This document shows positions 7,224 through 7,378 of a DNA stretch of 7,378 bases, one piece after another. A program made the position numbers and the translations under genes. The stretch covers positions 1-7,378 of the forward strand of contig CAMLSG010000246.1 of NCBI GenBank assembly GCA_946482635.1. The letters are read 5' to 3'. The notes under the pieces are model-generated. The model was given only the letters and a program-made list of their open reading frames with translations. It was not told where the DNA came from and searched no databases. The stretch is from an uncultured Duganella sp. Lineage in GTDB: Bacteria; Pseudomonadota; Gammaproteobacteria; Burkholderiales; Burkholderiaceae. Each line of letters begins with the position of its first letter. Positions within the stretch are counted from its first letter, which is position 1.

Positions 7224-7296
7224 AGTTAATTCAAAGCCGCACTATATCACCGGCAAGGGAGTTGATAAATCCACAAAATTATGTGTAGAATTAACT
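7224..7296. repeat. 9-bp inverted repeat spanning the arsC-tRNA spacer
   Basis: AGTTAATTC (7224-7232) and GAATTAACT (7288-7296) are exact reverse complements 55 bases apart. The right arm covers the end of the -10 box and the start region of the tRNA promoter; the left arm lies in the arsC leader. It could be a pair of half-sites or chance in AT-rich DNA. Confidence 0.35.
7262..7291 (+). promoter_or_regulatory. Promoter for tRNA-Pro
   Basis: TTGATA (7262-7267), an 18-base spacer and TAGAAT (7286-7291) lie just before the tRNA, putting the start of transcription near 7298, about eight bases before the mature 5' end. The surrounding AT-rich stretch contrasts with the GC-rich genes. Placement and hexamers support it; no stringent-control discriminator can be called with confidence. 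Confidence 0.65.
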
Positions 7297-7305
7297 CACA
7301 CCAGT

Positions 7306-7378
7306 CGGGGTGTAGCTTAGCCCGGTAGAGCGCTACGTTCGGGACGTAGAGGCCGGAGGTTCGAATCCTCTCACCCCG
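7306..7378 (+). tRNA. tRNA-Pro, anticodon CGG (3' end cut by the window)
   Basis: The cloverleaf folds fully. The acceptor stem CGGGGTG (7306-7312) pairs with CACCCCG (7372-7378). The D stem is GCTT/GAGC, with a GG in the D loop. The anticodon stem CTACG/CGTAG surrounds the loop TTCGGGA. The T arm is GGAGG-TTCGAAT-CCTCT with one G-U pair. The anticodon is CGG at 7340-7342, reading the proline codon CCG, which is frequent in GC-rich genomes. The window ends at the last acceptor-stem base, so the discriminator base and any encoded CCA lie outside. Confidence 0.97.

Noticed and set aside
6109..7320. 403-codon plus-strand open frame across the LprI-like gene, arsC and the tRNA promoter
   Set aside because: It runs antisense to a gene with a signal peptide and to ArsC with its catalytic residues, and continues through the tRNA promoter into the tRNA. 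No domain is recognised.

Overview
The window looks like ordinary chromosome from a GC-rich betaproteobacterium, most likely of the Oxalobacteraceae (Massilia, Duganella or Janthinobacterium type). This rests on protein character, on the gene order rplU-rpmA-obgE-proB with ispB divergent from it, and on the free-standing rnfB-nth pair. It is inference from recalled gene orders, since no search was possible.

Layout. At the left edge, the first 79 codons of a periplasmic solute-binding protein run leftward out of the window. A short divergent spacer holds a perfect inverted repeat and a possible 28-codon leader ORF. It leads into rnfB (GTG start) and nth, which overlap by ATGA. nth and proB converge on a cluster of palindromes containing two near-identical hairpins in opposite orientation (REP-like). 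The minus strand then carries, in transcription order, rplU, rpmA, obgE and proB, driven by a near-consensus promoter upstream of rplU. A good intrinsic terminator, with an alternative pairing partner, sits between rpmA and obgE. ispB is transcribed rightward from its own promoter and ends in a strong intrinsic terminator. A minus-strand pair follows: an ArsC-family reductase and, with no gap, an exported LprI/SEL1-like protein. At the right edge is tRNA-Pro(CGG), complete except for the discriminator base and any encoded CCA.

Function. Most of the window is housekeeping: ribosome large subunit (L21, L27), ribosome-associated GTPase (ObgE), proline synthesis (ProB), ubiquinone side chain (IspB), base excision repair (Nth) and tRNA. 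The rnfB-nth pair joins an iron-sulfur electron carrier to an iron-sulfur DNA repair enzyme, with no other Rnf subunit in view. I found no convincing new multi-gene system. The best leads are the attenuator-like rpmA-obgE spacer, the inverted hairpin pair between nth and proB, the soluble orphan RnfB with its possible leader ORF, and the coupled ArsC/secreted LprI-like pair.
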